A DNA stretch of 64,000 bases from assembly GCA_027625915.1 (NCBI GenBank), contig JANTQA010000032.1:4092001-4156000 (forward strand), given 5' to 3'. A program made the position numbers and the translations under genes. Every line of letters begins with the position of its first letter. The stretch's first letter is position 1. This document shows, one piece after another, positions 32,441 to 43,114 of this stretch. The stretch is from Anaeramoeba flamelloides. Its lineage: Eukaryota > Metamonada > Anaeramoebidae. The notes under the pieces are model-generated. The model ran no database searches. It was not told the origin of the DNA and saw only the letters and a program-made list of their open reading frames with translations.

Positions 32441-34553
32441 TTTTAATTTGGAAAAATAATATTTAATATTTAATAAAAAAAAACAGTTAATGAGTAAACA
32501 ATTTAAAATGACTTTAAAACTTTAATAGTTATCACTATCCTTATCAAAATAATACTAATTTTTTTCAATCTGTATTAATAAATCAAATTTTAGTTTAACC
32601 AAAAGAATTGTCTTAAAAAAGAAAAAAAAAAATCTTTAGATTAATATTCCTGGCAATAAAGACTATTTATTATATAATAAAGATGAAAATGGTAATTAAA
32701 AATGTAAAAAAATATTTCTAATGAAAGAAATAAAAATGAATTTTATTATTTCTTTTGAATAAAAAATGGAAAAAAAATATTGATCTCACTGAAAAAAATA
32801 ATTTTCTTTTCTGTGTTTCTTTGTCGATTCAGAATTTTTTGGTATTTGGTAAATTAAAAAAATTGTAAGTACCGAATATCATCAATAACAAATTTTAAAA
32901 TTTTACCCGTGTTGATGTTGAAAGACTGATATATTAAAATAAAATCAAAATGAAAAAATGAAATAATTAAGAGATAATTTTTTCATAAGGATGGGGGGTA
33001 GAGTTATTATATTATTGGGTATGTTATTACTTATGATTGCTTATATGAGAATATGTTAAATTTTCGATTGACCATCTTCTTGAAAAAATTTTTATTGATT
33101 TTTCTATTCTGAAATTTTTCTCAAAAATTAAATATATTTTTTTGAAAAAAATTTTAGAATTTGATCCTTCATTTAAAAATTTCTTTTTTAATAGAGGGCT
33201 TTAAGAAGTTAATATCAGACTTATAGTTTATTTTCGGTTCCTTTGATTGATGATTTAATCATAAGACTTCTCGAAAAAAGAAACACAGATTTTAATATGA
33301 AACATGGGTTTAACAAATCTGCACGATATATTGAAAACAATAAAAAATGAATGTTTTTTATTATTTGTTTTCTAAATTTTCTTTAGTGTTAATTCGGAGA
33401 GGTGGTTAAACACATTTGCCCATTATTTACTTTAAACACGAATTTTTTTAGAGTTTTTTATTACAGATCTAATTTCGTCCATATTATTACTCATTGGATA
33501 TCTTTTCTTTAAAAGATGAAAAGAGAAAAAAAAAATATTTTTGAACACAGATAAGGAAAAGAGAAAGAAAGAAATAAAAGAGAAAACTTTATTGGTAAGG
33601 GTTAAGAGCTCAATCGCTCTTAATCTGTTAAAGAGAGAGTTTTGAAGTGACTAATTTTGCGACTCCTAATTCAAAAAGTAGTCAAAATAACCTTTTAATT
33701 CCAGTCATTAGAAGCATTTTTTAAACTCAATTTAATTTTCTAAAAAAACGAATAAAAAATGAAGAGTGGAAAAAAAAAAAATTAAGATATAAAAATAGTA
33801 GTAGTATTGAGGGGATATATGTTTCTGATGAGTTGAATGGCTTGATATTTAGACTTTTATTTTAATTCATTTTTTCTTATAGTGTACTGGGTCATATTAG
33901 TCAGAAAATATTCTATTGTGATGTCGTATATTGATAAATTCTAATAAATTTCAAAAAAATTTTAGTTCAATTTCCATTTTTATATATCTTCAAACTGTTT
34001 CTTATCAAGCATTTACTGACAAAGAATTTTTTGAATAACAACTAATTTTACAGATTTTCTGAACACTTTACCTCATAAAATGCTTTATTCAAAGTTTGAG
34101 GATAAAAATTTCAAAAAGGAAAATCAAGTAAAAATTTCCAAACATAAATTGCCATTTATCAGTATTTCTTTTGTATTCATTTTTCTGAATAACTCGTTAG
34201 TGTCCTCAAATAAAAGAGAATGAAAAATAACAAAAAAAAAAAATTAAAAACTTTTAAAAGTTTTGTTTTTATACCACCAAATGTTGAATGGGTTTTTAGT
34301 TATTTCCTATTATATTCATTAGATTCGACAATTTCTCGATCTCAATATGTACCATCTGTTTTATGCATTACAGTAACTAATAGAAGTTAATTCCATTTCA
34401 ATGTATTATTATTCTACTTGAACAGAGGGAAAATCCCAGTCTAAAGCAATTGCACTAAAAAAACTGCTTTTTTGATCAAATAAAGCCAATAATTTTCTAA
34501 AATTAAATAACATTTTTTCCATTTTTATGTTTTTTTTTTCTTTTTCATAATAG
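32441..34553. other. AT-rich region upstream of the G-alpha exon
   Basis: No exon for the N-terminal part of G-alpha (P-loop and helical domain) is seen here or anywhere else on the plus strand back to 28.6 kb. No structured repeat is recognised. The acceptor of the G-alpha intron (CATAATAG) is at its right end. Confidence 0.5.
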
Positions 34554-35157
34554 TTTTCTTGATAACACGGAACAAATTTTAGATCCAGAATATATTCCAA
34601 CAGTCGAAGATATATTAAAAAGTAGATCCAGAACAACAGGAATTACCGATATACCATTTTCTTATGATTCGCTCAATTTTCGGATTTGGGATGTTGGTGG
34701 ACAAAGAAACGAAAGAAGAAAATGGATCCATTGTTTTGAACGGGTATCGGTTGTTATATTTGTTGTTTCGTTGAGTGAGTATGATCAAAAATTATTTGAA
34801 GATGGCAAGGTTCGAAGAATGCAAGAATCCTTATTACTTTTTGACGAAATTTGTAATTCAAGATGGTTTTCGGAAACTGACATTGTTTTGTTTTTAAATA
34901 AGGACGATTTGTTTAGAGAAAAAATCAAAAAAAAAGATTTAACTTGCTGCTTTAAGGATTATGAAGGAGGATGTGATTATGATAATGCGCTTCAATATAT
35001 TAAAGAAACCTTCTTCAGTCTTAATAAAAATCCCGAAAATAAAAAAATTTTTTGTCATACAACATGTGCCACAAATACTCAAAATGTTGATAATGTGTTC
35101 AAAGCAGTAAAAGAAAATATTTTAACCAACCATATAAAAGATATGGCAAATAACTAA
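34554..35157 (+). CDS. Heterotrimeric G protein alpha subunit, 3' exon
   Basis: The exon follows acceptor CATAATAG and codes about 200 residues to the TAA stop. It holds the family motifs in order: the linker to switch I (FLDNTEQILDPEYIPT, SRSRTTGIT with the catalytic Arg), switch II DVGGQRNERRKWIH with the GTPase Gln, NKDD (NKxD base recognition), and TCAT as CATNTQNV. It ends in KDMANN, with no C-terminal Cys, so the usual pertussis-toxin site is absent. G-alpha cycles between GDP and GTP at the plasma membrane downstream of receptors. The upstream half (P-loop GxGESGKS, helical domain) is not found in the preceding 6 kb. Either the intron is very long, as in VPS35L and RalGAP alpha, or the locus is a truncated copy. 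The exon itself has no stop or frameshift. A fragment starting at 34771 in the same frame is part of this exon. Confidence 0.88.
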
Positions 35158-35349
35158 GCTATATTTTATATCATATTTTTTTCTCTTTCATTTTTCATAT
35201 TTCCTTTTTTTTTTTTTTTTGTTAATTTAAACATTCATTCTTCATTGTTTTTTGAAGAATATTTTAGTATTTGATTACAATATTAGAACAAAATATGATT
35301 CATTTTTTTTACTTTTATATAAATAGGGGGTAAATAATTTAATTATGCA
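35158..35349. other. 3' flank of G-alpha
   Basis: AT-rich, with a poly-T tract at about 35205-35220. No gene. Confidence 0.5.
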
Positions 35350-36075
35350 GTCAATAGGTTTTTTTTTAATTTTTGAAATCAACTGAAAATTTATTTAATT
35401 TTTGGAATATTTCCAAAATTAAAAAAAACCGTCACTAATTTTTCCAGATTTTAAAAGAATTGAGTAAAATATTTCATTTTACTCTATTCTTTTAAATTCT
35501 GGAAAAGATAACCGAGTTTTTTTTAAAATTTTTTAAGAAAAGAATTGAGTAAAATCTTTGATTTTCTCCATCCTTTCGAATTCTGGAAAAGTTAGGTACT
35601 TTATGGCACTCCACATCACTTGAAAGCACTCCCCAGTACTTGAAGGAAAACCGCCGTTAGGTTTTCTTGGGTTTTTCTGTTTATTTGTAAAATCGATAGA
35701 TTTTACAAATAAACAGAAAACTCAAGAAAACCTAAAGGCGCTTTTTTATTATTTAAGAAATAAACCGAAAATTTAATAATTTTTTTTTTTATTTCTCAAA
35801 TTAAAAAATTTGGGTAGTATTTGACACTTGATGGACACTTTAGTTATATTTTCCTAAATTAAAAAGAAAATATATTAATCTTTGGTTTTATTCCTTTCTT
35901 TTCTTGGAAAATTAAAAAAAAAACTCTGTTATCTTTTCCAGAATTTAAAAGAATAAAGAAAAATCCAATATTTTACTTCTTTCATATGAATTCTGAAAAA
36001 GTTACTTGTTTTTTTTTTAATTTGAAAGTAAAAAATATTTCTTTAATTTTATGTTTATTTCTTAAATTAAAAATA
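35350..36075. repeat. Hairpin array, locus 2 (longest)
   Basis: About seven or eight consecutive hairpins. Examples are 35439-35507 (TTTTCCAGATTTTAAAAGAAT paired with ATTCTTTTAAATTCTGGAAAA), 35652-35740 (GTTTTTCTGTTTATTTGTAAA paired with TTTACAAATAAACAGAAAAC, extending outward through TAGGTTTTCTTG and CAAGAAAACCTA), a stem around AATAAACCGAAAATT, and 35935-36007, another CCAGAATTTAAAAGAAT type. Between them are spacers such as GGTACTTTATGGCACTCC and TTGACACTTGATGGACAC. It starts about 190 bp after the G-alpha stop. Confidence 0.8.
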
Positions 36076-36305
36076 TCTTAACAACATATGACGGTACAGC
36101 CTAATGCCTAAATTTTTGTTTAGAAATTTCAATAAATAATTGTATTTTCTTTTTCATTATTGACTTATGTAAAGATGAAGAGTGAGACTTTATTTTAAAT
36201 AATATCCAAGATATTATTATTTATTATTTTGTTTAATTTGATAAATTCTTTAATCCAAATGATTCCTTATATATATATATAGATATATATATATATATAT
36301 ATATA
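36076..36305. repeat. AT-rich spacer with (TA)n microsatellite
   Basis: The TA tract at 36266-36303 is the only structure seen. Confidence 0.6.
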
Positions 36306-36860
36306 ACTCTTTTTCAGTCAAAGGGGGGCAGTTTTATTGATAAAATAGAAAACATTTTATGAGTTTAATTCATTATTCTTCTCAAACTAAATTTTCTATT
36401 TTTACGATTAAAATCATTTTTTCTCATTTTGTCAAATTTTGATTTTTATTTTTGCTTTTTGCATTTTTTTCTTCTTTTCTTTTTCATTTTTTTTTTTTAA
36501 ATTAAATTTACAAAAAAAAAAATGTTTGAAAAACCTTATCAACATTAAGAAAAGTTATCTTTGTATGTTCTTTTAAAATTCATACATTTACAAGTAAAAA
36601 ATCTTATTGTTAACAATTTTAATTTCCGAAAGAAATTGAGAATTTTGGACGAGAAGTTTCCAATCAATTGGGAACAAAAAATTTTTGAACATTTTTTTTT
36701 TTTTTGAAATTTATGGTCTGTTCAGTGTTTTCTTTTATGATTATCGGCTCTTATAAGAAGTTTATTATTTCTCGTATTTCTAAACAATCGAAGTTTGGTT
36801 GATTCTTAAAAAAAAGTGACTTTTTCATTTTTGGCTAGGCCACTTTGAGTGAAATGGAGT
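36306..36860. mobile_element. Interspersed repeat R, copy 1 (about 555 bp)
   Basis: It starts at ACTCTTTTTCAGTCAAAGGGG and ends near GAGTGAAATGGA. It is collinear with 37629-38600 through TATGAGTTTAATTCATTATTC, AAATTGAGAA, GGGAACAAAAAATTTTTGAAC and AAGTTTATTATTTCTC. It has no coding capacity, and its family is unknown. Confidence 0.65.
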
Positions 36861-36871
36861 ATATATATATA

Positions 36872-37172
36872 TAAACCCCATTCCAAAAATCCGGACACGT
36901 TCAAAATCAAAAATATATAAAATAAAACTCAATTTATTATATTTTTACAACCATAATATAAAAAAACATTTAAGTACCGATGATTAATGTTTTTATAAGT
37001 AATCATTTAAATCCATATAAAAGAAAAAAAAAAATAAAACTCAAAAATAAAAATTGGCTTGTCCAAAATAATTTCATATGTGGAATAAAAAAATCTATTG
37101 CTAAATTTGTTGAAATTTCACCAAAAATTGTTGATCGATCAAATGATAAGAAAATGTGGACCAATAATATGT
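36872..37172 (+). mobile_element. Tc1/mariner-like 5' remnant
   Basis: It begins next to a TA tract with CCCCATTCCAAAAATCCGGACACG, which resembles Tc1/mariner terminal repeats. It is followed by a 64-codon frame (36980-37174) whose part GIKKSIAKFVEISPKIVDRS resembles the N-terminal helix-turn-helix of Tc1-type transposases. No matching right terminus and no DDE catalytic domain are found before the next repeat, so this is a truncated end. The homology is judged by eye. Confidence 0.45.
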
Positions 37173-37628
37173 GATTTTTCAATTTAACAAACTCAATACT
37201 CATCTTCTGATAATCATCTAAAAAAATTCAGATCTAAGAAAACAGATTACGTAATTTGAAATGGAAATGGCAAAAAAACGAAAAAGATAAAATAAAATTA
37301 AAATAATTTTGAAAATTAAATTATCTTCCAAATTTCATGAAAGTGTCATATTATTATTCTTTAAAGTATTTGAACTGTTTTCAAAATGTTGAAATTATTT
37401 TTAACGATTTATTTACCAGTACCAGATTCTTAACAAGAATTATATTATTTCTGAGAATAAGAACAAACTATATTTTTTTTCTACTTATATTCAAAAATAA
37501 AACGAAATAAATTGATAAAAGACTAATTCTTAGAACAAAATTTCCTTTTCCTATAACTGATCACTTAAAAACGAAATCCTTATAATAAAAAAGCTTCGGT
37601 TAACAAAAAAATATAGTTGGGGAATATA
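37173..37628. other. Intergenic
   Basis: AT-rich; I see nothing in it. Confidence 0.4.
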
Positions 37629-38600
37629 AACTCTTTTTCAGTAAAAGGGGTCCACTTTTATTAAATGAATAGAACATATTCTATGAGTTTAATTCATTAT
37701 TCTTCTCAAAATAAATTTTCAATTTTTAAATCTGATCATTTTTTCTAATTTTGTAAATTTTCAATTTTTAGATCAAAATCATTTTTTCTCATTTATTAAA
37801 ATTTTGATTTTTTTTTTTTATTAGTATTGAAGAAGTGTAAATTACACTCTTGTTACTAATAGACTTAAATTTCTGAAAGGAGATTTAAACATAAATCATA
37901 AATTTCACGATTATTGGTAAATGAAAATAATTTCAAACTATTGCAGTTTAAAATTATTTCATTAAGATTAACAACTTTTATTGTTAAAAATAAATCTATC
38001 TTTTCCATGGGAGGGTTTACCTATAAAAAAATATCAATTTTCTCTAAAATTTCCCTCTGTTTATACTTTAAACATAAAGGGCAAAATTTATTTGAATTTT
38101 TATTAATTACAATAGTAATATCTTTTCAAGCAGTTAGTAAAAGTTTTGAATTTTAGAATTGTTGAGCTTAGGGTATAAATTTAATAAATTTTGATTTTTA
38201 TTTTTTTTTCTTTCTTTTTTATGTTTTTAGTGAAAAGTCATATTAATTTGAAAATAAATGTTTAAATCTCTAAATTAACTTAAAGAAAATTTATACTTTG
38301 TTTTTTCTTTTAAAATTCATATTTTACAATTAAAAAAAACTTATTGTCAACATTTTTAATTTTCCAAGGAAATTGAGAAATTTACACAAGACGTTCCAAT
38401 AAAATTGGAACAAAAATTTTTTGAAAATTTTTTTTTTTTGAAAATTTATAGTTTGTTTATGCATCTCTTTTATGAATCTCAGCTCTTCTAATTCAAAGTT
38501 TATTATTTCTCTTATTTCTAAACAATATTCATTTGGTTGATTCGTAAAAAAAAAAAAGTTAATTTTTCACAACTTGCTCGGACCAATGAGTGAAATGGAT
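37629..38600. mobile_element. Interspersed repeat R, copy 2, with a LINE inserted
   Basis: Same start and end signals as 36306-36860, but about 420 bp longer. Most of the excess is a LINE 3' fragment at 37826-38185 that is absent from copy 1. Confidence 0.65.
37826..38185 (-). mobile_element. 5'-truncated LINE inserted in repeat R
   Basis: The minus strand reads CAAATAAATTTTGCCCTTTATG (Cys-Pro-Leu-Cys finger), AATGAAATAATTTTAAA, and ends GAGTGTAATTTACACTTCTT, then an A-rich tail. It is collinear with the LINE 3' end at 43796-44520. The flanks share an A/T-rich block, ATTAAAATTTTGATTTTT on one side and AATAAATTTTGATTTTTA on the other, consistent with a target-site duplication of roughly 18-20 bp. 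Confidence 0.65.
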
Positions 38601-38690
38601 ATTAAGTTAATAATATTTTATTAAAAAGGAAAATTCGGTACATTGACATCCACTCGTCAAGTACTTTAATATCAAATCTTTTCTTGTTCA

Positions 38691-38734
<44 letters not shown>

Positions 38735-39199
38735 GGAGTGGGTGTTAATCATTTGTTCTTCTTGATTCGGTAATATCATTCATTTAAGGTTATTTACTGA
38801 ACATGTTGTAGTATATTATTTTGTTTTCTAATAAATTTAAATAGAGAATAATTCAAACAATAAAAAAAACTAAAAAAAAAAAAAAACTTTAAAATATATT
38901 TACACTTTTTTATTTTTTGTGAAATCTAATACTATTCTAGATGATATATCTATATAAATGTAGAGATATATTTAGAGTATATATGTGAATACAAATATTT
39001 TAAAAAATTTTAAAAAGGATCTCAAAAATAATGAAAGAAGAAAATAAAAAATATCTAAACACTTTTGAGAAACTTTTTGTTTTCACTTCTTTAAAATGGC
39101 AATGTAAACATAATCTATAAAATGAGATATCTTAATCTACATATTTGCTAGTCATTTTAAAAAAGTTTGATCAAAAAAGTTTTTGAAGGGAGAATAAAA
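38601..39199. other. Intergenic with long poly-T
   Basis: A T run of about 40 bases at 38693-38733 followed by GGGAGTGGG; the rest is AT-rich and featureless. Confidence 0.5.
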
Positions 39200-39544
39200 A
39201 TGAGCTCTTTTGGGGCTATTTTGGCTGACTTCAAGGTACGTTTTTTTGAAAAATAAATGGAACAAAATTTTCATTCACCTTTCCAAAAAAATTTTTTCTC
39301 TCGATAAAAGTCAAATTTAAATAAATCACTAATCTTCGTCATTGGGTGGTATTATTATTCCCCCTTTTCGGATTGTGGACTTTGATGATTTATTGTAATT
39401 CTTAGTTATTTGTTTTTTGTTTTCATAAAGTTGAATGAAAATTTTATACCTTTTATTTTGCAGCTAAGAGAAATAATTAAAAACTTTTTTGTCACACTTT
39501 TTGAAAATTTCTATACAAAGTATATAAAAAGAAAAAAAAATTAA
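39200..39544 (+). CDS. Possible 38-residue protein, two exons
   Basis: Exon 1 is 39200-39235 (ATG, 12 codons: MSSFGAILADFK), ending AAG before GTACGT. Exon 2 is 39464-39544 after TTTTGCAG, coding LREIIKNFFVTLFENFYTK and a basic tail YIKRKKN before TAA. Both splice sites are the best matches in the area and the intron is 228 bp, phase 0. The stop lies 48 bp from the stop of the convergent neighbour gene. The peptide could form an amphipathic helix with a basic end. I do not recognise it. A spliced 38-aa frame can arise by chance, so confidence is limited. Confidence 0.35.
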
Positions 39545-39591
39545 AAAGATGATATATATTTCTGAAAACGAAATAAAAACATTTTCAAATC

Positions 39592-40776
39592 TTAAAGAAA
39601 AATTTTGTTTGGATCTCCGCCCCAGATATCCCCTAAAGTCGACCAATGGATATCGTTGTCAATTGTTAGTTGATTATCCCCGGTTTCATTTGATTGGAAT
39701 GTGATTTCATAAAAGCGTTTTTGGAATTCGTTCATTGTTTGCTTGGTGGTAGATTCTTGGGAATAATCAGGTAAAGTTGATTTAAGATTTTGCTGTTCTT
39801 TTTCGTCCCCCATTTCATCGTTATTTTCTAAAAAAATCTCTTTCTCTTTCTCGTTCTCGTTCTCGTTCTCGTTCTCATTCTCGTTCTCGTTCTCGTTCTC
39901 GTTCTCTTTCTCTTTCTCTTTCTCTTTCTCTTTCTCTTTCTCTTTCTTTTTTTCGTCAGAATTTTGTACATTATTGCTTATAAAACTTGGGAAATTGTTT
40001 GGGTTTTGTTGGGTATTGAAATGAAAAATTTGAGTTTTTAACTGTTTATCAATCTTGGAATTGTTTGTTTTGAAAAAAGTCGCAGTGATACTACTGTGGG
40101 TTTTCGTTTTTTCCTTTGAGAGGTTTTGAAAATTATTGTTTGTGTTTCTTTGGGACTGTTTATTTCTTTTTTTGAATTTGGAACTCAAAGAGCAGGTCTT
40201 TTTTTTGAATTTTAAATTAAATTTTGATTTGGACTTTTTTGGAATTATTTTTGATTTTTGAGGATCATCTTTGGGCAAAGCAAAAGGTTCACTTTGAACA
40301 CGAGAAATAGAATTTAGTGTTGCTCTTTTTTTTTGTTGAGGATGAGGGTACTTGGCAACAGGCAGTGACTTGTGCTTCATGGTTGGGATCTTTTCGGGAT
40401 TTTTCCTCTTTTGGGGTCTTTCTGGACGGAAGATCATCCACTCTCGGGAGTACTCCCTTGTGTTGTAAAGGTTGAAGGTTTTTTCACAAAAAATGGACAA
40501 TCCCCTTTCGACTGATTTTTTCTTGAGCTGTGTTAATTCCGAGAGATACCTGATCCCGCTCCTTTTCACTAAGATTTCCTTGGGCATCGATTGCTTCTTC
40601 CTTTTGGATCTCTTTTTATTAACAAGAGGGTCACTTTGAAGCTGCTTTATCGTAACTCCTTGAACACTGCCAGGACGAATCTCCATCAATTTTTGCAACC
40701 TATCTTTGAATCTTCTGATCTTCTGGAATTCAATTTGAAGTTCTGTCAAAGGCACAGAGTGATTTGGGTTTGTCAT
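39592..40776 (-). CDS. Hypothetical 394-residue protein
   Basis: Single open frame from ATG at 40776 (minus strand) to TAA. The N-terminal part (about residues 1-120) has a helical, basic stretch (LTELQIEFQKIRRFKDRLQ, KKRSKRKKQ) and YSREWMIFRPERPQKRK, and looks like the conserved part. Residues 150-270 are Lys/Ser/Asn-rich. Residues 276-314 are an EK then EN repeat coded by hexamer repeats (39842-39955). The acidic C-terminus ends WGGDPNKIFL. There is no signal peptide or membrane segment, and no domain is recognised. The codon pattern and the absence of stops support a real gene. It could have upstream exons, but a Met start with AT-rich sequence before it is the simplest reading. Confidence 0.7.
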   Translation of the reverse strand: MTNPNHSVPLTELQIEFQKIRRFKDRLQKLMEIRPGSVQGVTIKQLQSDPLVNKKRSKRKKQSMPKEILVKRSGIRYLSELTQLKKKSVERGLSIFCEKTFNLYNTREYSREWMIFRPERPQKRKNPEKIPTMKHKSLPVAKYPHPQQKKRATLNSISRVQSEPFALPKDDPQKSKIIPKKSKSKFNLKFKKKTCSLSSKFKKRNKQSQRNTNNNFQNLSKEKTKTHSSITATFFKTNNSKIDKQLKTQIFHFNTQQNPNNFPSFISNNVQNSDEKKKEKEKEKEKEKEKENENENENENENENENENEKEKEIFLENNDEMGDEKEQQNLKSTLPDYSQESTTKQTMNEFQKRFYEITFQSNETGDNQLTIDNDIHWSTLGDIWGGDPNKIFL

Positions 40777-43114
40777 TATAAAAAAGCTTTGTTTGGTGTT
40801 CTTTTAAGATATTTGTTTCAGTGTTTCTCTTTTTAATCGAATTAAGTGTTGTAAAGGATCTAAAAAGTTTGTGGTTTTTTTTTCTGTGAGTAAAAAGGTT
40901 TATTCTGGGGTTAACTACCAAAAAAATCTTTTAATGTCAGGGTCAAGAAAAAATTAAGAAAATGTAAAAAATTAATTGTTTTTTTTGGTTATAAACTCTT
41001 CTTTAAGAAAAATTATTGAATATTCAGAATTCGAGAGTGTTCATTTTTCTGTCTCTAACTAGATTTTTAAAATAAATCTTATACTTATTTTCATAAATTG
41101 TTTTTTCCTTTTTTTTTTATGTTTTTTTATAACACTCTGGAAGATTGACAAGCTTCTTTTACCCTTCTTTTCAAACTTTTGGACGTACAATCCTCAAAAA
41201 AAACTTTAATCTTTCTGAACTTTTTTCAAAAAAGTAAAAAACTTTATTGGATTTCAATGACTTGTTTTAAACAAAAGAGTTGTATGGTTACCTTTTTGGA
41301 ATTAAGAACATTTTTCTTATTTAAAATTTTACTCATTTTTAAGAAAAAATTGAGAAATTTGAGTTAATTGAATATTTAAACATGGTTTTGATGTGCTTCC
41401 AATATTTAAATAACTTTCATACGTTTTCAAATATTCTTTATTTGCCAGTTTTCACAATTTTCAAATGAAAACAAATTTAATTTTTAAAAGAGACTTTTCC
41501 AAAAGTTTATTTTTAATAATTCAAAAAGGGAGATTAAAGCAAAACCGAATAACCTTTTTGGATATTTTTCAAAAAGAAAATTGGAATTCTACGGAATAAA
41601 TGCAAATACAAGAATAAAATGAAATTCTTTTTAAAGATTTTACACCTATTAATGAAATGTTTAAATCAAAAAATAAGGCACAAAATGGTTTTTAAAAGGC
41701 TAAATTCTTGGAAATACGAACATATTTTTTTTGTAGCTTATTATTATTAGAGTTGCAAAAAAAAATAGAATGTGAATTATTATGGCAAATGTTTTTTGTT
41801 TGTTATTGCTTTTTTTTTGTGACCTATATCTGTGATCTTATTGGTTTGATAAAAAGTTCTTGTAATGAAAAAGGACTGTTTTTATTTTCAAAAAAATAAG
41901 AAATGTTAAAATGTTAATCTCCAACCTACCTTCAAAGTGGGTTTTGTTTCTCGATCCTAACATAACAGAGTAATTGGAAGAAATAATCTTTAATTTTTAC
42001 TTCACTTTTTTTGTGTCATCTTTTAAACTTGTCATGAATATGAATGCTTAAAGCATTTGTTGATTGGTTGTTCACTAACTTTGGATAATTCGTTGGTTTT
42101 CTAAAAACTTTTTGTTCAAAAGTTTTTGCAAAATAGAGTTGGTAAGTATTCAAAATAAAACCATTGTGAAAGATCCGTAAGAGTGTATGGTTCAAATTGT
42201 TGTTGAAATTTGCTCTTTATAGCTCGAAATCCATAAGAACTATTAAATATTCAAATTTTTCTTAATTTATAAATATGTTATGATCGAATTCTTTATTGTA
42301 AGTTCCAAATTTTTGGAAAAACTAATATAATTTTTTTTGAAGTCAAGTGTTATCTAGTTGACAAGAAAATCTTTGAAAAAATCAAGTCTTCTCAAAAATT
42401 CTTGGTTTTATTAGCGACTTATAAATAAGAATCTTATTCGAAAATATATTCAATTCCTAAATTTTAGAATTTTTAATAGTTCTTCTTTATTTCTTGCAAT
42501 AAAGAATAAAATTCTTAAAAGTTTTAATCCGTGAATCCCTAATAGGGTCCTTATTTTCGATTATCATTCAGAAATTTCCAAATGAGAAAACAAACGAAAA
42601 TTGTTTTCTAATTTTTTAGTAAATCGAACTTCAAGATTTACAATCCATAATATTTGAAAAAGAATTATCTAGTAATGGGGATCGTGACTTGTTATTTTGA
42701 TTCTTATCTGATCGATCTAGGACTTGGTGTTGATAGTGGTTCAAAAAGTTAATTTATTGATGATGATTGGATAAATAAAAAACTCACAAACTTTTTTCAA
42801 ATCAACCCATATTCTCATAGAATCATATATAAAATTGAATCTAAACTTGATAAGTAAGAATTTCAATCTTCAAAAGAAGATATAAACTCAAATAGAAACA
42901 AGAAATACTCTGTTTTGATCGCATTTCACAACAATTAAAATTTTCTAAAAAAAAAAAAAAATAGAAAATATTAATTGTGGAATAGAAAAATTAAACTTGT
43001 TAAATGAAAATCTGGATAATTTTGACAAAATTTAATTATAAATAGTTCGAGGTGGAAAGGTCATGAAAGTTTAAAAATTATAAGATATAATAATAATACC
43101 CACAAATAAACATG
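40777..43114. other. Intergenic
   Basis: AT-rich. Two plus-strand frames of 62-63 codons (41179-41367, 41708-41899) are Phe/Leu-rich by composition and not called. A degenerate arm of the 552-bp TTAA family lies at 42640-42740 (AAGATTTACAATCC, GACTTGTTATTTTGATTCTTATCTGATCGATC). The rest shows nothing. Confidence 0.5.
42640..42740. mobile_element. Degenerate arm of the 552-bp TTAA family
   Basis: It contains GATTTACAATCC, GAATTATCTAGTAATGGGGAT, GACTTGTTATTTTGATTCTT and CTGATCGATC, in the same order as the left arm at 9427-9530. No opposite arm is seen. Confidence 0.55.

Noticed and set aside
32991-33059. 22-codon hydrophobic frame MGGRVIILLGMLLLMIAYMR
   Set aside because: Considered as an N-terminal exon of G-alpha because of MGG, but it lacks a P-loop or a suitable donor and ends in a stop.
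34409-34636. Minus-strand 75-codon frame overlapping the G-alpha intron and exon
   Set aside because: Shadow of the G-alpha exon plus intron; no conserved features.
37914-38156. 80-codon plus-strand frame
   Set aside because: Antisense to the inserted LINE 3' fragment.
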